Positions 49,188 to 58,345 of a stretch of 64,000 bases of DNA are shown one piece after another. This stretch comes from Reyranella sp. CPCC 100927. GTDB taxonomy: Bacteria; Pseudomonadota; Alphaproteobacteria; Reyranellales; Reyranellaceae. The first letter of the stretch is position 1; each line of letters starts with the position of its first letter. The stretch spans positions 62,001 through 126,000 of the forward strand of contig NZ_VOHA01000019.1 of assembly GCF_007859315.1 (NCBI RefSeq), in the 5' to 3' direction. Made by a program: the position numbers and the translations under genes. Under the pieces are notes generated by a model, which worked only from the letters and a program-made list of their open reading frames with translations, ran no database searches and had not been told where the DNA came from.

Positions 49188-51425
49188 TCACGCCCTTCCT
49201 GCAGGTGCGGCGGCAACCGGCGCCGCCGCGCGGCGACCCAGGCGTCGCTCGCCCACCAGCAGCTGAATCAGCAGGATCGCCACCAGCATCAGCACGATCA
49301 GGGCGCAGCTGTAAGCGATTGCCAGGCCATAGTCGCCGTTGATGACACGCAATACGATGTATGTCGTCGCCAGCTCGTATTCCGCTGTCACCAGGAAGAC
49401 GACGGCACTCACCGTCGTCACGCTGCGCACGAAGCCGTAGACCAGGGCTCCGACCATCGCCGGCCGCAGCAGCGGCAGCACGACATACGCCAGTGTCTGG
49501 GGCGCGCGGCCGCGCAGCATCGCCGACGCCTCGTCGAGGCTGCGGTCGATCTGGCTCATCGCCGCCATGCCGGCGCGCACGCCGACCGGCATGTTGCGGA
49601 ACACGAAGCACAGCACGAGGATCAACGCCGTGCCGGTGATCTCCAGCGGCGGCACGTTGAAGGTGAATACGTAGGCGACGCCGATCACGGTTCCCGGCAC
49701 AGCGAAGCTGAGCAAGGTCGCGAATTCCAGCGCCGCGCGCCCGGCGAACCGTTGTCGCGCCAGCAGCCAGGCGGCCAGCAGGCCGAGCAGGCCGGTGAGT
49801 GGTGCCGAAATGGCCGCCAGTTTCACGGTGGTCCAGAACGAATGCCATGCGGCGCCAGTCCACAACAGGCCGTCCGGGCCGCGCTCGACGGCGAAGGCTT
49901 TGGCGTAATGCTGCAAAGTCGGTGTGTAGTCGCGCCCCCAGACCTTCACAAAACCACCGACAAAGACGAAGACATAGAGCAGGCCGGTGAAGGCCGCCCA
50001 CGGCAGGGCGATGGCCTGGGCGAGGCGCCGCAGGCCGTCGGGTAGCGCCACCGGCAGGCCGGCGTCACCTTTGCCGGCGATCGTGGCATAGGAACGCGTG
50101 CCCACGACGCGACGCTGCAGGAAGAAGGCCGCCAGCGCGAAGGCCAGCAACAGCAGGGCGAGCGTGGCGGCGCGACCGTAGTCGAGCTGCGCGCCGACGA
50201 CAGCGAAGTAGATCTCGGTGGAGAGCACCCCGTAGTCGCCACCCAGGACGATGGGGTTGCCGAAATCGGCGATGCTTTCGATGAACCCGACCAGGAAGGC
50301 GTTGGCCAGGCCCGGCTTCATGAGCGGCAGCGACACGGTGCGGAACGTATCCCAGCGGCCGGCACGCAAGGTCTGCGAAGCCTCCTCCAGTGTCGGGCTG
50401 ACGCCTTCGACGACGCCGATCATTACCAGGAAGGCAACCGGCGTGAAGGCGAAGAGCTGCGCCAGCAGCACGCCCTGGAAGCCGTAGATCCAGCGCGTGG
50501 GCGCGATGCCGAAGGCGTTGTCGAGGAACTGGTTCACCAGCCCGGCGCGACCGAACACCAGGATCAGGCCCAGGCCGATGACAAACGGCGGGGTGATGAT
50601 CGGCAGGATGGTCAGCACCCGCAGGGTCTTCTTGTAGGCGAATGCGGTGCGGGTCGCGATCAGCGCGAAGGCCAGGCCCAGCACCGTGGTACCGGCGCCG
50701 CAGCACAGCGCCAGGAACAGCGTGTTCCATGCCACGCCGCAGCCACCGCCGCCCCACAGGCAGCGCAGTGTCCAGATCTTGGGCGTCGACAGGCGCTCAA
50801 TGAGCAGTGCCGGCGCGAACGCGCCCTCGGTCGTGTTGAAGGCTTGCACGAGGATGCGCAGCACGGGCCACACGGTGAACAGCACGATGCTGGCCGTGAC
50901 GGCGACCACAGCACCGGCGATGAATGCGTCACCTTTGAAAGCGCCGCGCGCTGCCAACCCGAGCGAGAGCAAGGCCAGTAGCGCCACCAGCACGATGGTG
51001 GCGCCGGCACCGATGCCGAACTGCCGTCCATCGATCGCGCCGAAGGCGGCGACAAGCCAGTCCGTTGTCCATCCGCTAACGCCGATGGCCAGGCCCTGCA
51101 GCCAGAACAGCACCAGGCCGGCGCCCGCGAGTCCGGTCAAGACGGTGCCGATGGTGCGTCGATGCGGTTGCAGCAGCGGAAGGCTGAGGCAGCCGAGCAG
51201 GGCGCCCAGCAACGGCCATAACCACCAGCAGCCGTGACGCAGTGCCAGTGAGAAGGCGCCGGATGCCTCGACGGTGGTGCCGAAATCGCTGACCCAGTCG
51301 AACGCAAAGACGCTGTCGGGTTGCGCGTACCACGGCAGAAAGGTGGCACCCATCAGACCCGCCGCCGTCCACAGGAGGGCGGTGCGCCGCAGAGCGGTGA
51401 CCGGCGATGATGCCCTGGGCGTCAT
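49188..51425 (-). CDS. ABC transporter permease, fused two-domain type
   Basis: A 745-residue membrane protein containing two binding-protein-dependent permease domains, each with an EAA-like loop: LEEASQTLRAGRWDTFRTVSLPL and LDEASAMLRGRAPQTLAYVVLPL (each quoted only in part as needed). Fusion of both permease halves in one chain is typical of the FbpB/ThiP-type iron and related importers. An extra N-terminal region of about 200 residues with several spans precedes the first domain. The ATG at 51425 is chosen over an upstream in-frame start. It lies between the binding protein and the ATPase in a minus-strand operon. Confidence 0.9.
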   Translation of the reverse strand: MTPRASSPVTALRRTALLWTAAGLMGATFLPWYAQPDSVFAFDWVSDFGTTVEASGAFSLALRHGCWWLWPLLGALLGCLSLPLLQPHRRTIGTVLTGLAGAGLVLFWLQGLAIGVSGWTTDWLVAAFGAIDGRQFGIGAGATIVLVALLALLSLGLAARGAFKGDAFIAGAVVAVTASIVLFTVWPVLRILVQAFNTTEGAFAPALLIERLSTPKIWTLRCLWGGGGCGVAWNTLFLALCCGAGTTVLGLAFALIATRTAFAYKKTLRVLTILPIITPPFVIGLGLILVFGRAGLVNQFLDNAFGIAPTRWIYGFQGVLLAQLFAFTPVAFLVMIGVVEGVSPTLEEASQTLRAGRWDTFRTVSLPLMKPGLANAFLVGFIESIADFGNPIVLGGDYGVLSTEIYFAVVGAQLDYGRAATLALLLLAFALAAFFLQRRVVGTRSYATIAGKGDAGLPVALPDGLRRLAQAIALPWAAFTGLLYVFVFVGGFVKVWGRDYTPTLQHYAKAFAVERGPDGLLWTGAAWHSFWTTVKLAAISAPLTGLLGLLAAWLLARQRFAGRAALEFATLLSFAVPGTVIGVAYVFTFNVPPLEITGTALILVLCFVFRNMPVGVRAGMAAMSQIDRSLDEASAMLRGRAPQTLAYVVLPLLRPAMVGALVYGFVRSVTTVSAVVFLVTAEYELATTYIVLRVINGDYGLAIAYSCALIVLMLVAILLIQLLVGERRLGRRAAAPVAAAPAGRA

Positions 51426-51450
51426 CGTGCGGCGGTCCCCGTGAACGGGG

Positions 51451-52476
51451 TCACTTGGCCAGCGCGCCGATCTCGGTGTCCCAGCGCGCAATCAGGCGCT
51501 TGCGTTCGGCTGTCCTGCCGTACTTGGCAAAGTCGTAGTCGATCAGCTTCATGTCAGCGAACTTCGGCGCCTCGGCGGGAACAGGCGTATCCTTGTTGGA
51601 CGGCACCTGGAACTGCTTGGCCTGCGCGCCCAGCTGCTGGGCGGCAGGTGATAACGCCCAGTCGACGAACTTCCGGGCGTTCGCCATATTGCGGGCGCCC
51701 TTGATGATGCTGATCGAGCCGATCTCGTAGCCGGTGCCTTCGCAGGGCGTGGCCGTCTTGACCGGGAAGCTGGCCAGCGCCTCGGTGACGCCGTCATGCA
51801 CGAAGCTGATGCTGACGGCCGTCTCACCCCGCGCCACGGCCTTCATCGGTGCCGTACCCGATCGCGTGTAGGCGTTGATGTTGGCGTGCATTGCCTTCAG
51901 GAAGTCGAAGGCCTTGTCCTCGCCCATTACCTGCACCAGCGTCGCGATCGCGACATAGGCCGTGCCGGACGAGTTGGGATTGGCCATCTGGATCTCGCCC
52001 TTGAATGGCGGCTTCAGCAGGTCGGCCCAACAGGCCGGTGGCGCGATCTTCTTCTTGGCGATCAGCTCGGTATTGTAGCCGAAGCCCAGCGCGCCGGCGT
52101 AGATGCCGACGGTGCGGTACCCGGAGTCGGCCGCCTGCTTCTGCGCCCAGGCGTGCAGCGACGGCAAAGCCGGCGACTTGTAGCTGTCGGTGAGGTTGTC
52201 TTCGGCGGCCTGAAGATGGGGATCCCCGGTGCCGCCGAACCACACATCGCTCTTGGGATTGGCGGCTTCGGCCTTGATCTGGGCAATGGTCTCGCCTGAT
52301 CCCTTCTGGGTGATCGCAACCTTCACGCCGGCGTGCTTCTGGAATTCATTGGCGATCAGCGCGCACCATTCGGCCTGCACGGAGCAGTAGACGTTGAGGT
52401 TGCCCTGCGACAAGGCCGGCCCGGCCGCGAGGCTCGCGACGATGGACAGGCAGGAAACACGAAAGACATGGCGCAT
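51451..52476 (-). CDS. Fe3+-type ABC transporter substrate-binding protein
   Basis: A 341-residue periplasmic binding protein with a Sec signal (VSCLSIVASLAAGPALSQ). The mature start LNVYCSVQAEWCALIANEFQ and SDVWFGGTGDPHLQAAEDNL match the AfuA/FbpA-like class (PF13416-type). A pair of cysteines near the mature N-terminus could form a disulfide. It is first in the operon, ahead of the fused permease and the ATPase. AGGGGAAG precedes the ATG. Substrate may be ferric iron or another small anion; motif evidence does not settle it. Confidence 0.88.
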   Translation of the reverse strand: MRHVFRVSCLSIVASLAAGPALSQGNLNVYCSVQAEWCALIANEFQKHAGVKVAITQKGSGETIAQIKAEAANPKSDVWFGGTGDPHLQAAEDNLTDSYKSPALPSLHAWAQKQAADSGYRTVGIYAGALGFGYNTELIAKKKIAPPACWADLLKPPFKGEIQMANPNSSGTAYVAIATLVQVMGEDKAFDFLKAMHANINAYTRSGTAPMKAVARGETAVSISFVHDGVTEALASFPVKTATPCEGTGYEIGSISIIKGARNMANARKFVDWALSPAAQQLGAQAKQFQVPSNKDTPVPAEAPKFADMKLIDYDFAKYGRTAERKRLIARWDTEIGALAK

Positions 52477-52563
52477 CGCTTCCCCCTCGTTTGCGCCAGC
52501 TAACGTGCTCGGATCGACCTCTGCAACAAATTTGTCATATAACGAGAGGACGACGGGAAACCT

Positions 52564-54009
52564 CTATCCCGGCGGCACGATGCCGGGGCGCGGATCGATG
52601 GGCAGCAGGCGGTCGAGGCCGGTCATGCGCTCGAACAGGGCGGCAACCTGCAATGCGCGTGCTTCGCCGCGCGCCGGCGCCACGATCTGCAGGCCGACCG
52701 GCCGGCCGAACTGGTCGAAACCGCAGGGCACCGAGACGGCCGGACACGACGTCAGCGTGATGGCGGAGGTGAGTCCGCTGCCCGCGATATAGTTGTGGAG
52801 CTTCACGCCGTCGATCACATCGCGGGCGCGCAGGCTCACGTCCCAGGCCGGCGTCGCGGCGCCGGGCGTCACCAGCACGTCGTAGGTCTGGAAGAACGCG
52901 GCGAAGCGCCGGTAGAGCGCGGCGCGTTCGCGCTCCGCCCACGCCAGGCGGCTTGGTGTCTGCTGCAGGCCGCGCTCGGTGTTCCAGATGATGTCGGGCT
53001 TGAGCTGGTCGCGGTGCGTTCCCAACTGCAACTCGCGCTCGACCACGAAATGCTGTGAGCGCAGGGCGAGAAAGATCTCGTCGACCGGTCCCAGTGTCGG
53101 AAACGCTTCCTCGACAATGCAGCCGGCCTCTTCGAAGCGGCGTACTTCGCGCGCGCAGATCTCACGCGTCTCGCGGTCGACGGGCAATGCGCCGCCGAAG
53201 GTGGTCGTGAACGCGATGCGCCAGCGTGCCGGCGACTGCGCCACGGCATCCTGGAATGACTGAACGGGCGCATCGAAGGTCAGCGGATCGAGCGGGCAGG
53301 GGCCGGCCATGGTATCGAGCGCCAGCGCCAGGTCAGGCACCGTGCGCGCCATCGGTCCCTGCACCGACAACGGCGAGAACAGGTTGTTGCTGGTGCCGCG
53401 GGTGACGCGGCCCGGCGACGGCCGCAGGCCGACGACCGAGCACAAGGTTGCCGGCCCGCGCAGCGAGCCGCCATGGTCGGAGCCGTGCGCCAGCCAGGCC
53501 TCCCCGGTCGCTAGCGCCACGGCACCGCCGCCGGTCGAACCGCCACAGGTCAGTGATGTGTTCCAGGGATTGAGCGTGCGGCCGAACACCTCGTTGAAGG
53601 TGTTGCCGCCGGCGCCGAATTCAGGCGTGTTCGACTTGGCGATGACAATGCCGCCCTTGCGCTCGATGCGTTCGACCAGCGGATGCGACGTCGCCGGCAC
53701 ATGATCCTTGAAGATCGGCGAGCCGTAGGTAGTGCGCACACCCGCGACATCGGCGAGGTCCTTGATGGCCACCGGCAGGCCCGCGAGCCAGCCGCGCTCG
53801 CCTTCCGCCGCGCGATCATGGTTGGCCATCAACCGCTTGGCGTGATCGCGCGCGCGGTCCAGGCACAGGGTCGGCAACGCATTGACGTGCGGCTCGACCG
53901 CCGCGATGCGCGCGGCGGCCGCGTCGATGAGATCCAGCGGTGAGATCTCGCGCCGTTTCAACAGGGCGACGGCGTCGGTGGCGGTGAGACGAACAAGCTC
54001 CGATGTCAT
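52564..54009 (-). CDS. Amidase (amidase signature family)
   Basis: A 481-residue amidase signature enzyme. The Ser-Ser-Lys triad is present: K83 in VAIKDLADV, S158 in CGGSTGGGAVA and S182 in GSDHGGSLRGPA. The usual DIGGS is here DHGGS, a small departure. Family members hydrolyse many amides; a stand-alone gene without gatB/gatC means this is not the GatCAB tRNA amidotransferase. It is upstream of the iron-type ABC transporter on the same strand with an 87-base gap and may share transcription. Substrate unknown. Confidence 0.9.
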   Translation of the reverse strand: MTSELVRLTATDAVALLKRREISPLDLIDAAAARIAAVEPHVNALPTLCLDRARDHAKRLMANHDRAAEGERGWLAGLPVAIKDLADVAGVRTTYGSPIFKDHVPATSHPLVERIERKGGIVIAKSNTPEFGAGGNTFNEVFGRTLNPWNTSLTCGGSTGGGAVALATGEAWLAHGSDHGGSLRGPATLCSVVGLRPSPGRVTRGTSNNLFSPLSVQGPMARTVPDLALALDTMAGPCPLDPLTFDAPVQSFQDAVAQSPARWRIAFTTTFGGALPVDRETREICAREVRRFEEAGCIVEEAFPTLGPVDEIFLALRSQHFVVERELQLGTHRDQLKPDIIWNTERGLQQTPSRLAWAERERAALYRRFAAFFQTYDVLVTPGAATPAWDVSLRARDVIDGVKLHNYIAGSGLTSAITLTSCPAVSVPCGFDQFGRPVGLQIVAPARGEARALQVAALFERMTGLDRLLPIDPRPGIVPPG

Positions 54010-54156
54010 GACACTCTCCGGCAGATGCGCGACGGTAGCGCATCGCTGCCGGTTCGTGTCGAAAGATCGGTGCTGTGATCGCTGCGCGGAGAAAAGAACG
54101 GCGGCGCTGCGGATGGCCGTTCGCCACCCGCAGCGCCGCGACGGCGTAGCGTTTTG

Positions 54157-54327
54157 CTAGTATCGGGAATACGTGGGCGCGGGCACGACCACCGTCGTTG
54201 CCGGCGGCGGCGCGGGTTCGGCGGCCGGGACATAGACGGTGCGCTCGGTGTGGCTGCTGCAGGCCGCAAGGGCCCCGGCCACCAGCACCGTGGACAGCAG
54301 CACCACCAGCGATCGCATCGAATTCAT
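54157..54327 (-). CDS. Small lipoprotein, 56 residues
   Basis: A very short gene. It starts at an ATG after a near-perfect AGGAGG (seven-base spacing), encodes a lipoprotein signal ending in the lipobox LAAC (Cys23), then a proline/threonine/valine-rich tail (EPAPPPATTVVVPAPTYSRY) and stops. The mature chain is about 33 residues, so it is an outer-membrane or periplasmic lipopeptide. No homologue recognised. The strong ribosome site and the lipobox make it a real gene; function unknown. Confidence 0.75.
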   Translation of the reverse strand: MNSMRSLVVLLSTVLVAGALAACSSHTERTVYVPAAEPAPPPATTVVVPAPTYSRY

Positions 54328-54462
54328 CGGCGCATCCTCCTTGCGGCACGCTCAGTGCCTGCTCAGTCAACGGTTCCAGGCGGTGGCGGTTCCGGCGTGC
54401 CATCGGTCGGAACCCGGTTTGTCCTGGAAGCGTTAAGCACAGGCGTAACAGTGAGGAAGGCA

Positions 54463-54639
54463 ATGCACCGCAATCCGATGCCCGTCCTGGCGGCCAGCAT
54501 CGTGGGACTCGGCCTGGCAGCCGAGGCTGCCGTCTATTGTTCCGTGATGGCCGCGCGCGCCGTCATCCAGCGCGCGAGCGCATCGCGGACAACATCGATC
54601 TCCGGGCGCGAGACGGGTTCGGGTGACGAGCTAGACTAG
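54463..54639 (+). CDS. Small hypothetical protein with one hydrophobic segment, 58 residues
   Basis: A short gene whose ATG follows GAGGAAGG at ideal spacing. The product has one hydrophobic segment (VLAASIVGLGLAAEAAVYC, residues 8-26) that could be an uncleaved anchor, followed by a serine/arginine-rich tail (IQRASASRTTSISGRE). No family recognised. It overlaps by four bases with the tail of a convergent small gene. Real by ribosome site and reading frame; function unknown. Confidence 0.55.
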   Translation: MHRNPMPVLAASIVGLGLAAEAAVYCSVMAARAVIQRASASRTTSISGRETGSGDELD

Positions 54640-54857
54640 GCGGCCTGCGGCACCGCGGTGGAACGCAGGCCCTGCGGCGGCTTGGACGCATCCAGTTGGG
54701 CGTGCGTGTAGGTGCCCAGGCAAGCGCCGCGCTTGCCGCCGGGCGCCGCATACACGGCAAGACCTTCACCGTCCTCGAGGATCACCAGAACGCCGGGGCG
54801 GTACCATACCCCCCGGTGCAGTGCCTCATGATCGGATTCAACATGGAAGGTCTTCAC
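54636..54857 (-). CDS. Small hypothetical protein, 73 residues
   Basis: Begins at a GTG preceded by GAGGG and reads KTFHVESDHEALHRGVWYRP, then a short beta-like pattern (VLVILEDGEGLAVYAAPGGK) with no signal or membrane segment. It has a plausible start and composition but no family I know. It is convergent with the 58-residue gene, overlapping it by four bases. An ATG further upstream (54941) would add 28 residues, with weaker support. Confidence 0.5.
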   Translation of the reverse strand: MKTFHVESDHEALHRGVWYRPGVLVILEDGEGLAVYAAPGGKRGACLGTYTHAQLDASKPPQGLRSTAVPQAA

Positions 54858-54988
54858 GGCAGCCCTCGTACCTATCCTAGCGTGGCGTGCAGCCGCAAAC
54901 TGCGCGTCACCCGGGGTTGGGTCAACGCCGACAATACCCATTTTGGGCGATATCAGTTTGCAGTCGAATGGTGCAAATAGACGTAAGG

Positions 54989-55699
54989 TCAGTGCGTTAG
55001 GGCGGTTTTCTTCAGTGCTGCGACAGGTGCTTTGCGTTGTCGCACCCGATGCGCGTTGCCGCCGGTGGCGGCCGCTTCGCGCAGCGCCGAAGCGATGAGC
55101 GCATCGAGCATCCAGCGGGCGATGTCCTCGACCTCGCGGTCGCTGGCGTCCCAGATATCCTTCAGCACGACATAGGGTTCGATGCCGTAGACGATCGACA
55201 GCGCCTTCAGGAGCTGGTCGAAGCGCCGCCGTCCCAGCGCCGCGCGTAGGGGCGCCGCGGCGCGCCGCAGCAGATCGCGCCGGAAGCCGCGGCGGTAGCG
55301 CGGCTCCTCGAGCAGGCCGACCCGATCCAGCGACTCGTGCTCCAGCGATAGCTGCAAGGCCGCGCGCATGTGCGGTTCGAATTCCTTGAAGCGCGGGAAG
55401 GTCTGGCTGAAGAGTTCGCGCACGCGGGCCTGGCCATCGCGGGCGCGTGGCTCGTAGCGGCGCACCGGTCCCAGGCTTTCGGCGACGACGGCGGCGATCA
55501 CCGTGCTGCGGTTGGGGAAGTAGCGATAGGCGGTGGCGCGCGAGACGCCGGCGCTCAGGGCAACCTCGGCCACCGACGGCGTGCGGCCGCGCCGCACCAG
55601 CTGCATCGCCGCCGCCAGCAGGCGTTGATGCGTGCGGGCACGGGCGCCGTTGTCGCCGGCGGGCGGCAAGGTGAGCGTGCGGCGAGACCGGGCGGACAT
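54989..55699 (-). CDS. TetR-family transcriptional regulator
   Basis: A 236-residue regulator. The N-terminal TetR helix-turn-helix is present (ARTHQRLLAAAMQLVRRG, then TPSVAEVALSAGVSRATAYRYFPNRS, residues about 20-70), followed by a helical ligand domain. It is divergent from an FAH-family hydrolase at 55853, and a perfect 16-base palindrome lies between them. The likely role is repression of the 55.8-64 kb catabolic and transport module. Ligand unknown. Confidence 0.88.
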   Translation of the reverse strand: MSARSRRTLTLPPAGDNGARARTHQRLLAAAMQLVRRGRTPSVAEVALSAGVSRATAYRYFPNRSTVIAAVVAESLGPVRRYEPRARDGQARVRELFSQTFPRFKEFEPHMRAALQLSLEHESLDRVGLLEEPRYRRGFRRDLLRRAAAPLRAALGRRRFDQLLKALSIVYGIEPYVVLKDIWDASDREVEDIARWMLDALIASALREAAATGGNAHRVRQRKAPVAALKKTALTH

Positions 55700-55748
55700 G
55701 GCGTTTCTTGACAGGGTCGAACCCCCGCCCTAGCCTTTACGAAAGTCG

Positions 55749-55764
55749 TGAGACGCGCGTCTCA
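55749..55764. promoter_or_regulatory. Probable TetR operator, perfect 16-bp palindrome
   Basis: TGAGACGCGCGTCTCA is exactly palindromic and sits between the TetR gene and the divergent FAH-family gene. Symmetry, length and position match TetR-type operators. Binding is inferred, not shown. Confidence 0.72.
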
Positions 55765-55852
55765 TGCGTGGCCTCTCTTGGTACGCGCGGCTCATCCAAT
55801 AACAGCAAGCCGTGACCTTGGCCATTGCCAAGGCCGCGCACGGGTGGAAACG

Positions 55853-56734
55853 TTGAAGATCGCCGCCTACTGGTGGGCGGGGCGCCGGCATGTCGGTCAG
55901 CTCAGTGCCGACTCACGCAATGTCGTTCCGCTTGCGCTGGGTGAAAGCGCTCACACCGTGGGCGCGCTGGCGCTTGTCGACGCCATGGCCGCCGGCGCGC
56001 CGTTTCCCAAGCCGGCCGGACCGGCCTTGCCGTTGTCGGCGGTGACGCTCGACGCGCCGATCCCGGCGCCGCGGCGCAACATCTTCTGCGTCGGCATCAA
56101 CTACCGGGCGCATGCGCAAGAGTTCGCCGCCAGCGGCTACGACAGCACGCCCCGCGCGCCGCAGCAGGCGGTGCCGGAGTACCCCGTCTTCTTCTCCAAG
56201 GTGCCGCAGTGCGTGATCGCGCCGGAGGCGCCGATTCGCATCCCGCAGCACCTGTCGTCGTCGATCGACTACGAGGCCGAACTGGCCGTGATCATCGGCA
56301 AGGGCGGCACCGCCATCACGCCGTCGCGCGCCATGGAGCATGTCTGGGGCTACACCATCTTCAACGACGTGACGGCGCGCGATCTGCAGCAGCGCCACCG
56401 CCAGTGGCTGATCGGCAAATCGCTCGACACGTTCGGACCGATGGGACCGTGGCTTGTCTGCACCAACGAGCTCGACGGCGCCCACACGCGCGTGCGCTGC
56501 TGGGTGAACGACGAACTGCGCCAGGACGCGCGCACCGAGGATCTGGTGTTCGACATCCCGACATTGATCGCGACGGTGTCGGCCGGCATCACGCTCTATC
56601 CCGGCGACATCATTGCCACCGGCACGCCCTCGGGTGTCGGCATCGGCTTCGATCCGCCGAAGTTCCTGCGCCGCGGCGATCGCGTGCGTATCGAGATCGA
56701 CGGCATCGGCAGCCTCGTGAACCCGGTCCAATAG
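55853..56734 (+). CDS. Fumarylacetoacetate hydrolase family protein
   Basis: A 293-residue FAH-family enzyme: NIFCVGINYRAHAQEF, SIDYEAELAVIIGKGG (metal-binding acidic pair), YTIFNDVTARDLQQRHRQW and GDIIATGTPSGVGIGF. It groups with YcgM/HpcE-type acylpyruvate hydrolases and 2-hydroxyhepta-2,4-diene-1,7-dioate isomerases. The start is set at a TTG (55853), because KIAAYWWAG is the family N-terminus and GGTGGA lies at good spacing; a GTG at 55844 is the alternative. The amidohydrolase gene follows eight bases later, so the two are co-transcribed. Confidence 0.87.
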   Translation: MKIAAYWWAGRRHVGQLSADSRNVVPLALGESAHTVGALALVDAMAAGAPFPKPAGPALPLSAVTLDAPIPAPRRNIFCVGINYRAHAQEFAASGYDSTPRAPQQAVPEYPVFFSKVPQCVIAPEAPIRIPQHLSSSIDYEAELAVIIGKGGTAITPSRAMEHVWGYTIFNDVTARDLQQRHRQWLIGKSLDTFGPMGPWLVCTNELDGAHTRVRCWVNDELRQDARTEDLVFDIPTLIATVSAGITLYPGDIIATGTPSGVGIGFDPPKFLRRGDRVRIEIDGIGSLVNPVQ

Positions 56735-56742
56735 GTGCGGCC

Positions 56743-58023
56743 ATGGCCAACGTGCTGTTCACCAACGTGCGCATCCTCGACGGGTCGGGCACGGCGCCGT
56801 TTGCCGGCGAGGTGCTGGTGCAGGGCAACCGCATTGCCCGCTTGGCGCGCGGCAGCCGGGCGCTGCCGACGTCAGGCATCACCGTCGTCGACGGTGCCGG
56901 CGCCACCCTGATGCCCGGCATGGTCGAAGCGCACACGCACTTCTCGTGGAACGACCAGCCCGGCCTCACCGCCATCCAGCGCATGCCCACCGAGGAGCAC
57001 ATCCTGTGGTGCGCCCACATCGCGCGGCGCTACCTCGACATGGGCTTCACGTCGTGCCTGGGCGCCGCCACCGCCAAACCGCGGCTCGATGTGGTGATCC
57101 GCAACGCCATCGAGTCCGGCCTGATCCAGGGCCCGCGCTATCTCGCCGCCAGTCAGGAGATCACCGTGCCCGGCGGCCTGGGCGACGAGACCCTGCCGCA
57201 CCTGCCGTTCCCCGAGTTCAGTTTCGGCGCCGTGGTCAACGGCCCCGAGGAGATGCGCCGCACCGTGCGCATGTTCCTGAAATACGGTGTCGACACCATC
57301 AAGCTCAACCTGTCGGGCGAATACATCGCCGGCATCCCGGCCGAGTTCACGCCGATGTCCGACGGCGAGATCGCGATGGCGGTCACCGAGGCCAGGCGTC
57401 GCGGCAAGCGGGTGGCGGCGCACGCGCGTTCCTGCGAGTCGGTGAAGCAGTGCGTGCGCCACGGCATCGAGATCATCTTCCACGCCAGCTTCGCCGACGA
57501 GGAGGCGCTCGACATGCTGGAGGCGGTCAAGGATCGCCATTTCGTGGCGCCCGGCATCGCCTGGCTGGTCAACACGTCGTACCACGCCGCCGAGTGGGGC
57601 ATCACGCCCGAGGCGGCCGCCGGCATGGGCTATCACCGCGAGCTCGAGATCGCCTGCGAGACGCTGAAGAAGATGCATCGCCGCGGCATCCGCATCCTGC
57701 CCGGCGGCGACTACGGCTTCGCCTGGATCAAGCACGGCACCAATGCCAAGGACCTCGAGTACTTCGTGAAGTATCTCGGCTTCACGCCGATGGAGGCGCT
57801 GGTGGCGGCCACGCGTTACGGCGGCGAGATCATGATGCGCGGCCGCGAACTGGGGCAGGTGAAGGAGGGCTATCTCGCCGATCTGCTGCTGGTGGACGGC
57901 GATCCGCTTGGCAATATCACCGTGCTGCAGGACCCGAAGCGGCTGCTCGCCATCATGAAGGACGGCCAGTTCGTGAAGGAACCCGAGGTCGCGGGCCAGG
58001 CCCGTCGGCTGTCGGTGGCTTAG
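56743..58023 (+). CDS. Amidohydrolase family protein, paralog 1
   Basis: A 426-residue metal-dependent amidohydrolase (imidazolonepropionase/prolidase-like subgroup). Metal site motif VEAHTHFSW is near residue 60 with further ligands in AAHARSC, EIIFHASFAD and LPGGDYGFAW. The barrel is complete at the family's length. It shares long identical blocks with the gene at 59474 (for example GDETLPHLPFPEFSFG and LEYFVKYLGFTPMEAL), so the two are paralogs. It follows the FAH enzyme by eight bases in one operon. Substrate unknown, likely an amide, lactam or cyclic imide. Confidence 0.87.
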   Translation: MANVLFTNVRILDGSGTAPFAGEVLVQGNRIARLARGSRALPTSGITVVDGAGATLMPGMVEAHTHFSWNDQPGLTAIQRMPTEEHILWCAHIARRYLDMGFTSCLGAATAKPRLDVVIRNAIESGLIQGPRYLAASQEITVPGGLGDETLPHLPFPEFSFGAVVNGPEEMRRTVRMFLKYGVDTIKLNLSGEYIAGIPAEFTPMSDGEIAMAVTEARRRGKRVAAHARSCESVKQCVRHGIEIIFHASFADEEALDMLEAVKDRHFVAPGIAWLVNTSYHAAEWGITPEAAAGMGYHRELEIACETLKKMHRRGIRILPGGDYGFAWIKHGTNAKDLEYFVKYLGFTPMEALVAATRYGGEIMMRGRELGQVKEGYLADLLLVDGDPLGNITVLQDPKRLLAIMKDGQFVKEPEVAGQARRLSVA

Positions 58024-58136
58024 GCGCATGATGATGCAACACACTCCCCGTCGTCCTGAGCGAAGCGAAGGACCCTGCGGTGCGCTGATCACGTGCGGTT
58101 GCGTGGTTGAACAATCGCAAGAAGGCAAACCACAGA

Positions 58137-58230
58137 GACACAGAGACACAGAGGAACACAGAGAGAAGGCCAGCTGCGCGCCTCCGGCGCGCGAAAATTC
58201 TTCTCTGTGCTCCTCTGTGTCTCTGTGTCT
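58137..58230. repeat. Inner inverted repeat rich in ACAGAG units
   Basis: AGACACAGAGACACAGAGGA runs left and is mirrored by TCCTCTGTGTCTCTGTGTCT at the right, around a short GC-rich inner hairpin (CTGCGCGCCTCCGGCGCGCG). It is nested in the 58049-58485 composite. Confidence 0.8.
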
Positions 58231-58253
58231 GAAAGGAAACTGGCCAAGGCGGG

Positions 58254-58345
58254 TCGATCACACGCTGGGGGCGCGCCACTCTGTGGCGCGTCATGTGTCG
58301 ATCCAGACGAAGACGCGCGACGGAGTCGCGCGCCCCCAGCGTCTG
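58254..58345. repeat. Second inner inverted repeat, GC-rich
   Basis: CACGCTGGGGGCGCGC at the left pairs with GCGCGCCCCCAGCGTC at the right; between them are two small hairpins (GCGCCACTCTGTGGCGC and GCGCGACGGAGTCGCGC). It lies inside the 58049-58485 composite beside the ACAGAG repeat. Confidence 0.75.
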
